DNA from: Adiantum capillus-veneris
Taxonomy: Eukaryota > Streptophyta > Polypodiopsida > Polypodiales > Pteridaceae
Length of the DNA: 64,000 nt
Reading direction: 5' to 3'
Assembly: GCA_014529385.2 (NCBI GenBank)
Contig: CM043944.1
Coordinates: forward strand, 177,912,240 to 177,976,239
Notes under the pieces: model-generated
Told to the model about the DNA's origin: nothing
The model's input: only the letters and a program-made list of their open reading frames with translations
Databases searched by the model: none
Made by a program: the position numbers and the translations under genes
In this document: positions 62,591 to 64,000 of the stretch, piece by piece
Position numbering within the stretch: the stretch's first letter is position 1
How the letters are laid out: the number at the start of each line of letters is the position of its first letter

Positions 62591-62829
62591 AACATGATTA
62601 ATATTTCAGTGCTTCATTTTCAAGGTTGATGACGTAGAGCAAATGGGCAGAGTTCTATGGTGTTTCACTAGGCTACTTGTTCACGGTGTAGAGTGGAGTT
62701 GCTCATTCCATCACTTTATGATTACTTTGTGAGAGTTTGGTATTTTAAGTTATTGTGGATGCATTTCATTTCTACCTTGCTATCATTAAAATTATGAAGT
62801 TCACAAAGACTCTTTTGATGTAGGACGCC

Positions 62830-63897
62830 ATGGATTCCCAACAATTGTCTCAAGCCGACTCTCAACTAGAGTACAACGACAACACATTGCATGCATCACA
62901 CTCTTTCTCTGCATTTACACATCTTAATGCATCCCCTTTTTCTCAATAGCATGCCCCTCCAGATGGTTTCACTGCGGTTGCCTAGCCCGGTGCCTAGTCC
63001 CTTTGCTTGTCTATCACCAATGCATGTTGTAGACAACAACCGCCACGTGCATGCACCACTACTTAGACATATGCCCTCCTATAAAACCCCAAGTCCGCCC
63101 ATTGCATCTACAAAAAAGGGATGTGTCCCCAAGGAGAACATCAATGCTGATGCAATGAAGCTAGTGAAGGCCACCAAGCCACGCAAGAGAGGAGGTGATC
63201 AGTGTGCTCTTGATGACCCTCCCAAGGAAAGCAAGGCATGAAAAAGCAAAGTTCCAATGGTAAACCTAGAAGAGAGGGAGGAAAAGAGAAAATCACTATG
63301 GAAAGACTATTAGGTAGAACAGCTTGTACACATTAGGGGAGGCTTAAATGATGAATTAATAAGCCACAAAAACAAGGCTATGATCTGTGGAGCAAGTTTG
63401 TAGTCCGTCTAGCATCATATTACACTGATTTTGATAAAGATGGTGAATGTTGTCGCAAGAAGTGCCAATGAGTCTACACCCAGTATAAAGAAGATAAAGC
63501 TTACAATGCAACCTCGGTGAATATACACATGTAAATGGTTTGATATTGTAGATGATTACATGCACAATAAAGCTCATGTGGTGTGCATTAGCCATGCTAG
63601 CTCCATCACAGGTGGAAGAGGCTTGAGAAAGTGGGAAGCAAGTTCCTACAAGTGAGGCCATGGAGGATATGCAACAAGAGTGCATCTACTACCAAATCCA
63701 TTGTAAATGTGTAGGCATCCCAAGGTAAGGCCGCCCTAGACAAAGCCATAGCGAAGCTTGCGGATACAGGTGCTCAGATGTTAGCACATCTAAAAGTGAG
63801 TGCATCCTAGAAAGAGGCTTTGGAGGAAAAACGACTTGTAGGGTTTGATCGTGTTGCAGAAAACATGTCAGGGTGGATGAGGAAAGAGAAAGAGTGA
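62830..63897 (+). pseudogene. Decayed Myb/SANT- or trihelix-like reading frame
   Basis: ATG at 62830 (MDSQQLSQADSQLEYND) stops at 62949 and continues in another frame (62891-63241) to AMKLVKATKPRKRGGDQ. Further on, YDLWSKFVVRLASYYTDF, then DGECCRKKCQ, stop, VYTQYKEDKAYN (about 63380-63505) has the Trp and Cys-K-K...Y-K spacing of trihelix/Myb-SANT-like DNA-binding domains. The end reads KAIAKLADTGAQMLAHL and EALEEKRLVGFDRVAENM (63740-63880), a coiled-coil-like C-terminus. Such a layout is common in transposon-associated (PIF/Harbinger second ORF type) and NAM-associated plant proteins. Broken by several stops; no transposase is seen in the window. Confidence 0.4.
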
Positions 63898-64000
63898 TAC
63901 ATTGATGTATAGATGATCTTCCTTCATTATGTGTTCTCTTTGTATGCTAGTCAAGAAACCCTATACCGGTTGGTTAATCAAGGATGAGACGGAAAGCATC

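Overview
The window is nuclear DNA of a land plant with a repeat-rich genome. The evidence is chromodomain-type Ty3/gypsy and Ty1/copia elements with plant-style primer-binding sites (initiator-Met tRNA type, or the TGGCGCC...CCGGGGA type), a LARD-like element, a pentatricopeptide-repeat (PPR) pseudogene and an F-box gene. The species cannot be told from sequence alone. About 90% of the window is nested LTR retrotransposons. No rRNA, tRNA, CRISPR or bacterial-type feature was seen.

Layout. 1-2854: old unrecognised DNA with a decayed primer-binding site. 2855-3087: a fragment of repeat R. 3088-25159: a chromodomain gypsy element (gypsy-1) with 1.4-kb LTRs, split by a coding-free LARD-type element (8311-16422, exact 5-bp target duplication) and, in its 3' LTR, by copia-1 (18457-23749). 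25160-27377 and 34967-35187: repeat R copy 1, interrupted by a gag-protease-only retroelement on the minus strand (element C, 27378-34966). 35188-58188: a second, 5'-truncated copy of gypsy-1 (gypsy-1B). It is interrupted by a 20-kb composite insertion (complex X, 35500-55471) and by a 1.6-kb stretch with a PPR pseudogene. 58189-60565: repeat R copy 2. 60560-62600: a GC-richer gene island with an F-box gene (minus strand, broken) and a possible divergent plus-strand gene. 62600-64000: a decayed Myb/SANT-like reading frame.

Two structures stand out. First, gypsy-1 3' half plus R is followed by gypsy-1B 3' half plus R, which reads as an old tandem duplication whose breakpoint lies next to the F-box gene. 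Second, complex X is bounded by two about 930-bp LTRs in INVERTED orientation, both with the U3 end outward, yet it sits in gypsy-1B with a near-perfect 5-bp target duplication and no loss of target sequence. Inside X are an LTR-fragment/PBS chimeric junction, an Athila/Tat-like gag-pro-RT body on the minus strand, a degenerate tandem array of about 275 bp with a palindromic AT core, and two later copia insertions (copia-2 and copia-3).

Relative order from nesting and terminal-repeat divergence: gypsy-1 first, then the tandem duplication and the LARD, then X and C, and copia-2 last (its two LTRs differ at a single base although its coding region is broken). None of the retroelement pol regions looks intact, so proteins for any recent movement must have come from elsewhere in the genome.
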